From positions 62,001 through 126,000 of the forward strand of contig JAGYKL010000006.1 of NCBI GenBank assembly GCA_018401705.1: a stretch of 64,000 bases of DNA, read 5' to 3'. A program made the translations under genes and the position numbers. How positions within the stretch are numbered: position 1 is the first letter of the stretch; every line of letters starts with the position of its first letter. Positions 39,166 through 47,531 of the stretch are shown one piece after another. Below the pieces are notes generated by a model. It searched no databases, was not told the DNA's origin, and saw only the letters and a list, made by a program, of their open reading frames with translations. This DNA is from Bacteroidia bacterium (GTDB taxonomy: Bacteria; Bacteroidota; Bacteroidia; M30B66).

Positions 39166-40214
39166 ATGCGAGGATTTCATAAGGCCTTTTGGGCTATTTT
39201 ATTAACAGTGATAAGTTCATGCGGGGCTCCTGAGAGCAATCCAGTCCAAGAACCTTTAAGAATCGAGCAAGAATCAGTAAATGATTCGCTTAAAGAAATT
39301 AATCTTTCTATAAAACTAACTTCGATCAGAGATTTATTCTCCATCACTAAAGAAACTTTTGAGAGGGATGCCATTCGTTTATACAAAGATAAGCAGGAAG
39401 CTTTCGATTTATTTACTTCAAGATAATCCGAGTTGAGTACTTCCCGCTTTTTAGTGATAATCTATTGGGTTTTATAAACGACCCCGATATTCAAGCAGTA
39501 TATAAGGAAGTCCAAAAGCAATATCCATCCCTCGAAGATGAAAGTAAAGACCTCTCAATTGCTTTTACTCGGTACAATCAAGTCTTTCCTGACAGTATTA
39601 TACCGGATGTAGTTGCTATAATTTCTGGCTTTAATTACAATATTGCTGTTTCAGATTCTGTGTTGGCTATTGGCTTGGAAATGTATCTAGGTGATTCCTG
39701 CCGATTTTACGAGCTTTTAAAGATGCCTGAGTATAAGGTTAGAAGAATGAGCCGGTCATTTATTGTTAGCGATGCTCTTAAAGGCTTTGTTTTAGCTAAT
39801 TTTCCTGCTGACTCAAAAGAAAACGACCTTGTTTCCAGAATGATTTATGAGGGAAAAATGATTTATTTTATCTCTCAGTTGGTTCCACATTTCGACATTC
39901 ACTCGGTTATTGGCTATTCAAAAGCCGAATATGATTGGTGCAGTGAGCATGAAGGAGAAATTTGGTCGCACTTTATTGACAAAAAACTCTTCTATTCGAG
40001 AGATTTCAATATTGAAGTTGCATACATAAATGATGGTCCTTTTACAAAAGGTTTTCCTCAGGAAGCACCTCCGAGAATCGGAGTTTGGTTAGGTTTGCAG
40101 ATTGTTAAATCATTTATGGATAAAAACACCGAGATAAGTCTGCCTGAGCTTCTGAAAATGAATGATGCTCATAAGATTTTTAACAGCTCGGGCTACAAAC
40201 CAGTTCGCTCATGA
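39166..40214 (+). pseudogene. gldB: GldB gliding-motility lipoprotein, split by a one-base frameshift
   Basis: The first 87 codons (39166-39426) encode a lipoprotein signal (LLTVISSC) and the GldB beginning, then stop. A second frame, offset by one base and open from 39393, continues as YFKIIRVEYFPLFSDNLLGF and runs to 40214 with GldB hallmarks (INDPDIQAVYKEVQKQ; IGVWLGLQIVKSFMDKN; LLKMNDAHKIF). One added T in the TTT at 39412-39414 restores a continuous protein of about 349 residues reading AFDLFYFKIIRVEYF. Frame overlap spans only 39393-39424. No canonical slippery heptamer is present. Either a real mutation or a homopolymer sequence error. GldB is needed for gliding in Flavobacterium. Confidence 0.85.
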
Positions 40215-40561
40215 CAAAAGAAAGAGAATCAGAAATTGTATTAAGAATCAAGCTTGACGAAAACAACGTTCCTTCAAAAATAGTTTGGGACGCACCTGAT
40301 AATGAAGTTCAAGGCAAAGAAGCCAAAGCAATCATGCTATCCCTCTGGGATCCTGAAGAAGACAATACACTTAGGATAGATTTGTGGACCAAAGAAATGG
40401 TAGTTGATGACATGAAGAAATTTATTCATCAAAGCATTTTACTCATGGCTGATACTCTTCACCGTTCAACAGGAGAAACAGCAATGGCTCAAACCATGAG
40501 AGAGTTTGGGACTTATTATGCAGAGAAGCTAAAATTAATTTCCCCGAAGGAAGAAGAATGA
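40211..40561 (+). CDS. gldC: Gliding motility protein GldC
   Basis: The 116-residue protein matches GldC: SEIVLRIKLDENNVPSKIVW, EAKAIMLSLWDPEEDNTLRI, LWTKEMVVDDMKKFIHQSIL and REFGTYYAEKLKL. It has no signal peptide and is cytoplasmic; it is usually found with GldB, and is accessory to gliding. Its ATG overlaps the gldB stop (ATGA), which argues that the gldB frame downstream of the shift was recently translated. Confidence 0.95.
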   Translation: MTKERESEIVLRIKLDENNVPSKIVWDAPDNEVQGKEAKAIMLSLWDPEEDNTLRIDLWTKEMVVDDMKKFIHQSILLMADTLHRSTGETAMAQTMREFGTYYAEKLKLISPKEEE

Positions 40562-42252
40562 GATTCCTAAAAACCTTTACACTTATTTTCATTTCGTCAA
40601 TTTCGTTTGCTCAACCATTAATTTTTATGGAAAGCAGCGATATTGTTATTGGCGAAAACGCTGAGGTTTTTGTTGATGGAACAGTGTTATTAAACACAAA
40701 TGGAATTCTATCAATTGAGGGAAGTTTAGTTACTAATGGTGACTTTATTTCTCAGGGAAACCTTGATGTATCAGGCGATATTCAGGTAAAAGGCGATTTG
40801 TCTCTTTTGGGTAATTCGTCCAACTTTTCGCAAAACTCTCAAGTTCACCTAAACGGTGGAAATCAAACTGTTTATGCAAATGTAAGTCCTTCGTTAGGAG
40901 AGCTTTATTGTATTGGCCAAGCTGTGAAATCGCTTGAAACAGACATTGGCGTGCAGCGTTTAATTCTCGATAGCTCTATCTTACAGACTAAAAGGAATGT
41001 GCTGAATATCAATGACAATGATGTTTCCTCAGTGTCATACTCCAGTGGATGGGTTCAATCAGATTCTTCAGGCGCATTAAGCAGAAATATGCAAGCGAAT
41101 GGAACATATGATTTTCCTGTTGGTGATGCAGTACAAAGCTTATTAGTTAGAGTTACACCTTCGGTGGATGGAAACAGCGGCGTACGATATGCAGGTGTTG
41201 ATGCAAACGAAGATGGCTTATACAGGTTTCAGGTAGAGCCTTCAATATGCAGTCTCAGTGATGAAGCTTACGTACAACTATACAATGTTGGCGGCTCCGA
41301 AAGTTCTATTGAATTAAGGTTTCCTAATTTGATTTACGAATCGTTTCCGGTTCTTTGTGAGCGAGAGCCAATTGATTTCCAACAATGGCAACCATTGTTG
41401 GATGAAGAACCTAATTTAGACAATGGCTTTGTGGTTTATGAAGTTGTTCCCACAAAAAATGATGCAGCTTTAATATTAGGAAGATTAAGACCAAGCACTC
41501 CTCAAATTGTTGGTCCAGAAGAAGCATGTCAAGGAGACGACGGCCTTGTTTATGAAGCCCTTGCTTCACAAGGGAATGATTTAATTTGGAGTGTTGGCGG
41601 TGGACTAATTGCCTCAGAACAAGATTCAACAATAGAAGTTAACTGGCTTTTAAATCAAAGCGGGCTTATCAGTGTAGTTTCAAGTGATTCTTTTGGTTGC
41701 TCATCCTTACCTTCAGAGGCAAGTGTTGTTTTGCATGCTTTGCCAGAAGCGAGTTTTCTGATTACAGGGCCAGAGTTACCTTATGAGCTGGAGTTTTTCA
41801 CACTTGAATCACAAAGTATTGGAGCAGCTTCTTTGCAATGGGAAATTTCAAATGGAGAAATTTATAATACTTCCCACTTAGATATCCGTTTTGATGCACC
41901 CGGCATCTATGAAGTCTTGCTTACCGTTACAAGTGGCGAAGGTTGCGTTGACACAACTATGCAGAATATTGAAGTTATTGAAGGCTTCATTTTCAGCAAT
42001 GTATTTAGTCCGAATGGTGATGGAATAAATGATGTGTTAAAGCTGCCTAATAGCGGATTGCTTGAGTTTAACCTATCAGTTTACACCCGCTGGGGCAATG
42101 AAGTGTTTAGTTCTGATTTCTCGAAAGAGTCTTGGGATGGTCGAGATTACTCGGGTAATTTGGTGCCTCCGGGAACTTACTTTTACATTCTAAAGGCAAA
42201 ATCTGCCAGCAATGATTATTCAAAGCAGGGCAGTCTTCAAATTTATTACTAA
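40558..42252 (+). CDS. Secreted protein with T9SS type B (gliding-associated) C-terminal domain
   Basis: This 564-residue protein has a signal peptide (ending SISFAQ), a beta-helix-like N-terminal region with many short Asn/Gly/Ser repeats (residues about 25-100), a possible PKD/Ig-like domain (residues about 395-470, ending GCVDTTMQNIEVIEG) and a C-terminal CHU_C/type B sorting domain: NVFSPNGDGINDVLKLPN, LSVYTRWGNEVF, SWDGRDYSGNLVPPGTYFY. The last domain directs export by T9SS. It overlaps gldC by 4 bp, so a substrate is coupled to gliding genes. Confidence 0.93.
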   Translation: MRFLKTFTLIFISSISFAQPLIFMESSDIVIGENAEVFVDGTVLLNTNGILSIEGSLVTNGDFISQGNLDVSGDIQVKGDLSLLGNSSNFSQNSQVHLNGGNQTVYANVSPSLGELYCIGQAVKSLETDIGVQRLILDSSILQTKRNVLNINDNDVSSVSYSSGWVQSDSSGALSRNMQANGTYDFPVGDAVQSLLVRVTPSVDGNSGVRYAGVDANEDGLYRFQVEPSICSLSDEAYVQLYNVGGSESSIELRFPNLIYESFPVLCEREPIDFQQWQPLLDEEPNLDNGFVVYEVVPTKNDAALILGRLRPSTPQIVGPEEACQGDDGLVYEALASQGNDLIWSVGGGLIASEQDSTIEVNWLLNQSGLISVVSSDSFGCSSLPSEASVVLHALPEASFLITGPELPYELEFFTLESQSIGAASLQWEISNGEIYNTSHLDIRFDAPGIYEVLLTVTSGEGCVDTTMQNIEVIEGFIFSNVFSPNGDGINDVLKLPNSGLLEFNLSVYTRWGNEVFSSDFSKESWDGRDYSGNLVPPGTYFYILKAKSASNDYSKQGSLQIYY

Positions 42253-42253
42253 G

Positions 42254-42859
42254 TCAGGGCTTTTGAAAAAGGCCGTTGGTTTTCTCAATAAAACCAAGGA
42301 TTTCTTCACTTCCGAAACCAGTTTCAGCTGAGGAAAGAAATAATTCAGGAAGGGTTTCCCATTCTTCAGCTAAGTACCTTTTATAAGCAGCCAGATTAGA
42401 TTGAATTTGATTGGTTGTGAGTTTGTCGCATTTTGTAAACACGATAACAAAAGGAACTGCATTTTCTCCAAGCCAGGTAAGAAATTCTTTATCAGCTTTT
42501 TGAGGCTCTAGTCGAATGTCAACCAATACAAAAAGATTCATTAAGTTATATCTCCCAGCGATATAGTCGCTGATAAGCTGATGAAATTCTTTTCTCTGTT
42601 CTTTGCTAGCTTTTGCATAACCGTAACCGGGAAGGTCAACGAGATACCATTCTTTATTTATGATAAAATGGTTAACCAGTTGTGTTTTTCCAGGTCGGGA
42701 GGATGTTTTTGCCAGCTTCATCCGCTGGGTTAAGCGATTTATAAGGGAGCTTTTACCAACATTAGATCTTCCAATAAAAGCATATTCAGGTATTAATGGC
42801 TTGGGGCATCCTTCAATTTTCGAATTGCTTATGACAAATTCTGCGGATTTAATAATCAT
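42254..42859 (-). CDS. engB: Ribosome-biogenesis GTPase EngB (YihA/YsxC)
   Basis: The 201-residue GTPase assembles the large ribosomal subunit. G-motifs visible: G1 GRSNVGKSS (residues about 28-36), G2 in SSRPGKTQ, G3 DLPGYGYAKAS, G4 TKCD. Length is normal. The start overlaps the end of the ABC ATPase gene by 4 bp on the same strand. The stop lies 1 bp from the convergent secreted-protein gene. Confidence 0.96.
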   Translation of the reverse strand: MIIKSAEFVISNSKIEGCPKPLIPEYAFIGRSNVGKSSLINRLTQRMKLAKTSSRPGKTQLVNHFIINKEWYLVDLPGYGYAKASKEQRKEFHQLISDYIAGRYNLMNLFVLVDIRLEPQKADKEFLTWLGENAVPFVIVFTKCDKLTTNQIQSNLAAYKRYLAEEWETLPELFLSSAETGFGSEEILGFIEKTNGLFQKP

Positions 42860-44568
42860 GATTTGTTGGAGTTAAAGCGTGCTTTTGGAATAGAATCCAA
42901 AAGTGATTTGGTGTAAGGGTGATTTGGTTTATTAAATAAGTCGTCGGCATCTCCTACTTCTACGATCTTCCCTTCATGTAAAACCATGATTCTGTCGCTC
43001 ATATATCGAACAACTGAGAGGTCGTGAGAAATGAAGATACAACTAAGTTTTAACTCCCTTTTTATTTCGTTGATGAGGTTTAATACCAGTGCTTGAACAG
43101 AAACATCCAAAGAAGAAACACTTTCATCGAAAATAACACAAGAAGGAGAAAGAAGAAGAGCACGTGCAATTCCTATCCTTTGAATTTGTCCTCCGGAGAA
43201 CCCGGAGGGATATTTTCTTAAGCTATCGCTTTGAATATTCACTTTGCTAAGCATTTTACCAATAAAGTGAAGTCTTTCCCTATCTGTTTTGAGAATCTTG
43301 TGCAACCTCATTGGTTCGAGTAATGATTCTGATATGGTTTTTCTCGGATCGAAGGAAGAATAAGGGTCTTGAAACACCATTTGCATTTCTTTTCTATGCT
43401 CTTTCAGAATCTTATCAGAAAGACTAAGCCAGTTTTTTCCTCGAAAAGACACTTCACCTGCATCAGGATTAATTAGTCTAAGTAAAGCCTTCCCTAAAGT
43501 AGTTTTGCCGCTTCCAGACTCTCCAACCAGACCTAAAGTTTCTCCCTCAAAAAGATTAAAGGAGATTTCATTTAAAACATTCTGACTTTCTTTTTTCAAC
43601 GAAAGAAGTCCCGTTCTTTTTTGATAAGAAACACTGAGATCCTTCACTTCAAGAATGGGTGATTTGCTATAAATTGAGTTAAGCCTTTCTTTTCTGTCAA
43701 CAAATGAAATTTCTATAGAATTAAAATCGGGATTCAATTCATAAGCTTCGACAGTAGGAAGCTCTTCAAAACGCTTATTAAGAGGCGGTCTGCAGTTGAG
43801 TAGCGCTTTTGTATAGACATGTTCTGGGGCAGAGAAAATTTGTTCTGCATTGCCTTCCTCAACCAAAGATCCTTCTTTCATTACCAGCACTTTGTCGGCA
43901 ACTTGAGAAACCACAGCCATATCATGACTTATAAAAATCATGCTCATGTTATGTTTCTTTTTCAAGTTATTAAGTAACTCAAGGATTGTAGCTTGAACCG
44001 TTACGTCCAATGCTGTTGTTGGCTCATCAGCAATTAACAAGCGCGGATTGCATGACATTGCCATCGCAATCATAACTCGTTGAATTTGTCCTCCTGACAA
44101 TTCAAAAGGAAAAGATTGAGCAATTCTTTCAGGGTCTTTTAATCCAGCTTCTTCAAAAAGTTGCAGACATTTTAGCTTAGCTTCGGATGCAGAAAGTGCT
44201 AAATGTAACATGAGAGGTTCCATCACTTGTTTTCCGCATCTCATCACTGGGTTTAAGCTTGAAGCCGGGTTTTGAAAGATCATTGCAATTTCCTTTCCTC
44301 TAAGTGTTTTTAGTTTTTCTACACTCAGTTCAGATGGTTGAAGCTTTTCAGTTTTCCAAGAGAATGAGCCTGTGCAATTGGCGTTTGCTTTATCAAGTAA
44401 GCCCATAATAGCCAATGCTGTTGTAGATTTGCCAGAACCTGATTCACCCACAATGCCTAGGGTTTCACCTTCATGGAGGTTGAAGCTCAGGTCTTTTACT
44501 GCAGCAAAACTTCCTTCGGAAGAAGAAAATGTAACAGAGAGTTTCTTTACGTCAAGAAGCTGATTCAC
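42856..44568 (-). CDS. Fused dual ABC transporter ATP-binding protein (peptide/nickel type)
   Basis: Two full ABC domains are joined in one 570-residue protein, as in YejF/GsiA-like importers. Domain 1: GESGSGKSTTALAI, LSGGQIQRVMIAMA, LLIADEPTTALDV. Domain 2: GESGSGKTTLGKAL, FSGGQIQRIGIARA, CVIFDESVSSLDV. Each domain ends in the oligopeptide-ABC C-terminal segment (HVYTKALLNCRPP; HPYTKSLLDSIPKA). The second Walker B reads DES rather than DEP. No permease or binding protein is nearby, so its partners lie elsewhere. It overlaps the upstream lipoprotein gene by 17 bp. Confidence 0.93.
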   Translation of the reverse strand: MNQLLDVKKLSVTFSSSEGSFAAVKDLSFNLHEGETLGIVGESGSGKSTTALAIMGLLDKANANCTGSFSWKTEKLQPSELSVEKLKTLRGKEIAMIFQNPASSLNPVMRCGKQVMEPLMLHLALSASEAKLKCLQLFEEAGLKDPERIAQSFPFELSGGQIQRVMIAMAMSCNPRLLIADEPTTALDVTVQATILELLNNLKKKHNMSMIFISHDMAVVSQVADKVLVMKEGSLVEEGNAEQIFSAPEHVYTKALLNCRPPLNKRFEELPTVEAYELNPDFNSIEISFVDRKERLNSIYSKSPILEVKDLSVSYQKRTGLLSLKKESQNVLNEISFNLFEGETLGLVGESGSGKTTLGKALLRLINPDAGEVSFRGKNWLSLSDKILKEHRKEMQMVFQDPYSSFDPRKTISESLLEPMRLHKILKTDRERLHFIGKMLSKVNIQSDSLRKYPSGFSGGQIQRIGIARALLLSPSCVIFDESVSSLDVSVQALVLNLINEIKRELKLSCIFISHDLSVVRYMSDRIMVLHEGKIVEVGDADDLFNKPNHPYTKSLLDSIPKARFNSNKS

Positions 44569-45097
44569 TAGTTGAAACTTTCGGAGTTGTAGAAGTTGGC
44601 TGAGGATAGAAGCTCAGAAAGAGCTGTCCAAAATCAGAAAATTCACTTTCGTCAGTCATTTCAATCACCGAGTCGGGGTTGTCTTTAGAATTTCCTTTCC
44701 AGACCAAATATCCACCATCTTTAATATACAAGCCATATCGATCATTGAAATAATCTCTAAATCCTTTAAGAAGCTTCAAACCCTCTTCAATGTCAGAGAA
44801 CTCTGCATCAACAAGAATTTCGAAAAGTTTGGCTTCTTCAAATCCGTATCTAATTGAATAGACTCCGCTTTTGCCAATGACACCAGAAAAAAGCATAAAA
44901 TCGGAGTCGCTTTTCTCGGGAGCAATTTCTTCAATTTGACTGACTTTATCGTAAGAATAACCAAGTTCCAATCCTCTGAAAAGCCCTTCTTCTGTAAGCA
45001 TAAACTGAGCAAACAAATCTCCATACTTACTAAGATTATCAGAACAGGAACTTGTTAAAACCAGAAAAAAGATGAAAAATAATGCCGAAAATCTCAT
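44552..45097 (-). CDS. Hypothetical lipoprotein
   Basis: I do not recognise a family. The 181-residue protein has a lipobox (LVLTSSCSDN, Cys about 18) and a mixed alpha/beta body with an acidic, aromatic-rich middle (SGVYSIRYGFEEAKLFEIL, FRDYFNDRYGLYIKDGGYLVW) and a Ser/Thr/Pro-rich tail. It probably sits in the outer membrane facing the periplasm. It overlaps the start of the ABC gene. Confidence 0.78.
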   Translation of the reverse strand: MRFSALFFIFFLVLTSSCSDNLSKYGDLFAQFMLTEEGLFRGLELGYSYDKVSQIEEIAPEKSDSDFMLFSGVIGKSGVYSIRYGFEEAKLFEILVDAEFSDIEEGLKLLKGFRDYFNDRYGLYIKDGGYLVWKGNSKDNPDSVIEMTDESEFSDFGQLFLSFYPQPTSTTPKVSTSESAS

Positions 45098-45139
45098 GTT
45101 ATAATCGGTGGCAAGTTACTATAAAAGAAGCATAGGATT

Positions 45140-45859
45140 TTATTGTGTACGTTCAACTTCGACATGTTTTGGAATCCAATGTGTTTGACTTGACAAATGA
45201 AGGTAAACACAAACTAGGGTAAGAAGGTCATTTTCGCAATAATTGCGGATGCTTTTCAAATCTCTCTTTTTATAAAAATATTCATGAACCATGCCACCGT
45301 TCATCTCTTTTTTAGGTGAAGGAAGCCTAAAAACACAAGCTAACAAATCGAGCGAAGTGTAATGCTTATAATCTCCAAATTTCCAGAGCTCAAGCGTGTC
45401 GAGATGCTTGATTTCCCAAGGCTTCTTTCCTGCAATTTGAAGTGCAGAAGGAATTTTAAGACCATGAACAAGTATTCTTCGGCACAAGTATGGAAAATCG
45501 AATTCTTTTCCATTGTGAGCGCAAAGAGTAAGGCCTTTTCCATAATTATTTAGGAAACAAATAAACCCTTCAAGAAGATGTTTTTCATCCTTTGATGCAA
45601 AAGTGTTTATTTTGAGAAAGCTGGTATTATCTTCTTGCGAAAGCACCCCACAACAAATGCAAATGATTTTACCAAATTCGGCATAAATGCCTGCTTTGTG
45701 ATAAGTAATGGGAGAATCCTGAACTTTCGAATTAAGCTGAGATTCTTTTGTTTTCCATAGAGTTTGCTCATGATGAGGAGCTTTCTCAAGTGCTGGATAA
45801 GCAGAAACTGTTTCTATGTCTAGAAAGATAATTTCCGATGGTAAAATTGTGTTTTCCAT
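45140..45859 (-). CDS. Predicted 3'-5' exonuclease (PolB-like, RNase H fold)
   Basis: The three exonuclease motifs of the DEDD superfamily are visible in 239 residues: Exo I IIFLDIETVSAYP (residues about 10-22), Exo II LTLCAHNGKEFDFPYLCRR, and Exo III IRNYCENDLLTLVCVYLHL. This fits the predicted PolB-related exonucleases (DNA_pol_B_exo2). It has no polymerase domain. Substrate is unknown; a nucleic-acid repair or processing role is inferred. Confidence 0.85.
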   Translation of the reverse strand: MENTILPSEIIFLDIETVSAYPALEKAPHHEQTLWKTKESQLNSKVQDSPITYHKAGIYAEFGKIICICCGVLSQEDNTSFLKINTFASKDEKHLLEGFICFLNNYGKGLTLCAHNGKEFDFPYLCRRILVHGLKIPSALQIAGKKPWEIKHLDTLELWKFGDYKHYTSLDLLACVFRLPSPKKEMNGGMVHEYFYKKRDLKSIRNYCENDLLTLVCVYLHLSSQTHWIPKHVEVERTQ

Positions 45860-45883
45860 CGCTGCAAAAGATTAGTTAGAAAA

Positions 45884-46285
45884 TCAGCGGATCATCACAC
45901 CTTTTATTCCCATTAAAGGAATCGGTGTGAAGTTTTCTTCATGAATTGTTTCCGGTAGAAAAATAAACTTCTTGTCGTACATCAGATTGTCGATATAAAA
46001 GCTTAGCCAATATTCGTTCGACAAACTAAATACATTTTCCATAATTGGCTCAACCTTAACAAATGATTGAGGCGCAACCACATCTAGAAAATGACGAAGC
46101 GTAGACGTTCTTATATTTTCTCCTTCAATTTCTCCATAACCAACGGAACTCACAAGAACACCTTCGATTGCTACGTCCTTGAGGTTCAGTAAATAAACAT
46201 ACCAACCTATTTCGCCTTCATTTTCTTCTCTGACCACAGCCATGGCGATATCTGTTACTTCTGGTCGGTGAATGTCTTTTATCAT
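45884..46285 (-). CDS. Conserved-looking hypothetical protein
   Basis: A 133-residue soluble protein with no signal peptide and a beta-rich start (VTDIAMAVVREENEGEIGWYVYLLNL), then SFVKVEPIMENVFSLSNEYW, ending GIKGVMIR. I recall similar proteins in many Bacteroidota without known function, often encoded near unrelated housekeeping genes. It lies 24 bp before the exonuclease on the same strand, with an exact TAnnTTTG element 13 nt upstream. Confidence 0.8.
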   Translation of the reverse strand: MIKDIHRPEVTDIAMAVVREENEGEIGWYVYLLNLKDVAIEGVLVSSVGYGEIEGENIRTSTLRHFLDVVAPQSFVKVEPIMENVFSLSNEYWLSFYIDNLMYDKKFIFLPETIHEENFTPIPLMGIKGVMIR

Positions 46286-46298
46286 CTTGCCGCTAGAG

Positions 46299-46306
46299 CA
46301 AAAATA
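46299..46306 (-). promoter_or_regulatory. -7 element (TATTTTTG) upstream of the 133-residue protein gene
   Basis: An exact TAnnTTTG match on the minus strand, 13 nt before the start codon at 46285. No convincing -33 TTG. Confidence 0.45.
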
Positions 46307-46369
46307 GTAGACTTAAACTCAGAATCGCGAAACATTTTTGTGAACTTATACGTAGTGATTGTTGAAAAC

Positions 46370-46393
46370 TTTGTTAATTACTTGTTTAACAAA
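46370..46393. promoter_or_regulatory. Inverted repeat between divergent hypothetical genes
   Basis: Perfect 8-bp arms TTTGTTAA and TTAACAAA flank an 8-nt spacer, in the 152-bp gap between the 133-residue gene (minus) and the 362-residue gene (plus). It may be an operator or a weak hairpin. Confidence 0.3.
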
Positions 46394-46437
46394 AAAATAG
46401 GTATTAGTTTAGTTCTAAGATAGTCAGTCATTTGCCT

Positions 46438-47523
46438 ATGAAAAATGTATCCTTTTCATTATTTGTTTTTCTATTTTCTCTGCTGCTTTCAGCTAGCTCG
46501 GCATCAGCACAGAGCAATTTTGTGCTTGAAAATCCGGGAAAGCTATTCAAAAAGCAAGATCGCAGAGAAGCACCTCCTCTTAAAACCAGATATCAATTTG
46601 GTGTTGGCGATAGCTCGGGAAGAGAATATCTTCAGCAACAGGATTTGTATTCACAAACTGGAACAATAAAATCTTCAGGAATTTTTTCTGAAGATGGCAA
46701 TAAAGCATTCGATGTTCGCTATACTTATTCGGAAGATGGGAAGCTAACAATGAGTGTCTTAAAACATTTAAAGGCCGACATTAAAGAGACTAGTTATTAT
46801 AATGACTTAGGTCAAAAGGAAAGAACTGAACACACAACAAAGGCGGACTCTTTTCTTCATACTGTTAAGTTTGTTTATGATGCGAGCGGTCATGTGCTTG
46901 AGGAGCAAACATACATCGGCGATGTCTTGAAAGGAAAAGTGATGTTTGATGATGAATATAATTCAGCAGGAAGACAAACTCAGAAATGTCATTACAACAT
47001 AGACGATCAAGGAAAAAGAAAACCGTTTAATGCTGAATTGTTAATCACAGAATATGATCCAGACGGCTTGGTTTTGCAGCGCACTCTTTATAACAATAAA
47101 GAAAAAAGGAAAATGCTAAACTGGATTTATTTCAAGTATCAACTTGATAATGATTACAAAGTAATCAAGCAAAGCGGATATGATGAAGAACAAATCGAAG
47201 TTTATCGTAATGAACTTACGTATACTGATAGTTCAATCATTTCTTCAGTATCAGAGATGTGCAAAGACTGCGAAACCAAGGCGCTCGTTAGAACAGAAGG
47301 GCGAGAGCTGGTGTTTAACGCTTTTGGAGAAAAAGTAAGGGAAAGAATTTACAATCCAGAAGGAGCTTTGATGAGTTCAATGTCTTGGCAATTTGATGAC
47401 TTTGGAAACGAAATTGAATTCAAAGAAATTCTCAGCAACGAGCCAGATAAACTCATTAAGAGAAAGCAAATTCTTGAATTTAGGAATGAGCAAGCTCAAA
47501 CTGCAAGGAAGACGACTAAGTAA
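46438..47523 (+). CDS. Secreted protein with YD/RHS-like beta repeats
   Basis: The start is the ATG at 46438 (MKNVSFSLFVFLFS); the open frame begins two codons earlier with a TTG. The approximately 361-residue protein has a signal peptide (ending SASAQ) and a body of short beta segments such as DVRYTYSEDGKLTMSVL, VKFVYDASGHVLEEQTY and WQFDDFGNEIEFKE. These resemble single YD-type repeats seen in many exported Bacteroidota proteins. No enzyme motif is visible. Function unknown. Confidence 0.82.
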   Translation: MKNVSFSLFVFLFSLLLSASSASAQSNFVLENPGKLFKKQDRREAPPLKTRYQFGVGDSSGREYLQQQDLYSQTGTIKSSGIFSEDGNKAFDVRYTYSEDGKLTMSVLKHLKADIKETSYYNDLGQKERTEHTTKADSFLHTVKFVYDASGHVLEEQTYIGDVLKGKVMFDDEYNSAGRQTQKCHYNIDDQGKRKPFNAELLITEYDPDGLVLQRTLYNNKEKRKMLNWIYFKYQLDNDYKVIKQSGYDEEQIEVYRNELTYTDSSIISSVSEMCKDCETKALVRTEGRELVFNAFGEKVRERIYNPEGALMSSMSWQFDDFGNEIEFKEILSNEPDKLIKRKQILEFRNEQAQTARKTTK

Positions 47524-47531
47524 TTGATTAT

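Noticed and set aside
39405-39420. Programmed -1 frameshift in gldB
   Set aside because: A -1 slip would restore the frame, but the sequence in the overlap (TTTATTT) is not a canonical slippery heptamer, and a lost T in a T-run explains it more simply. Kept open in the finding.
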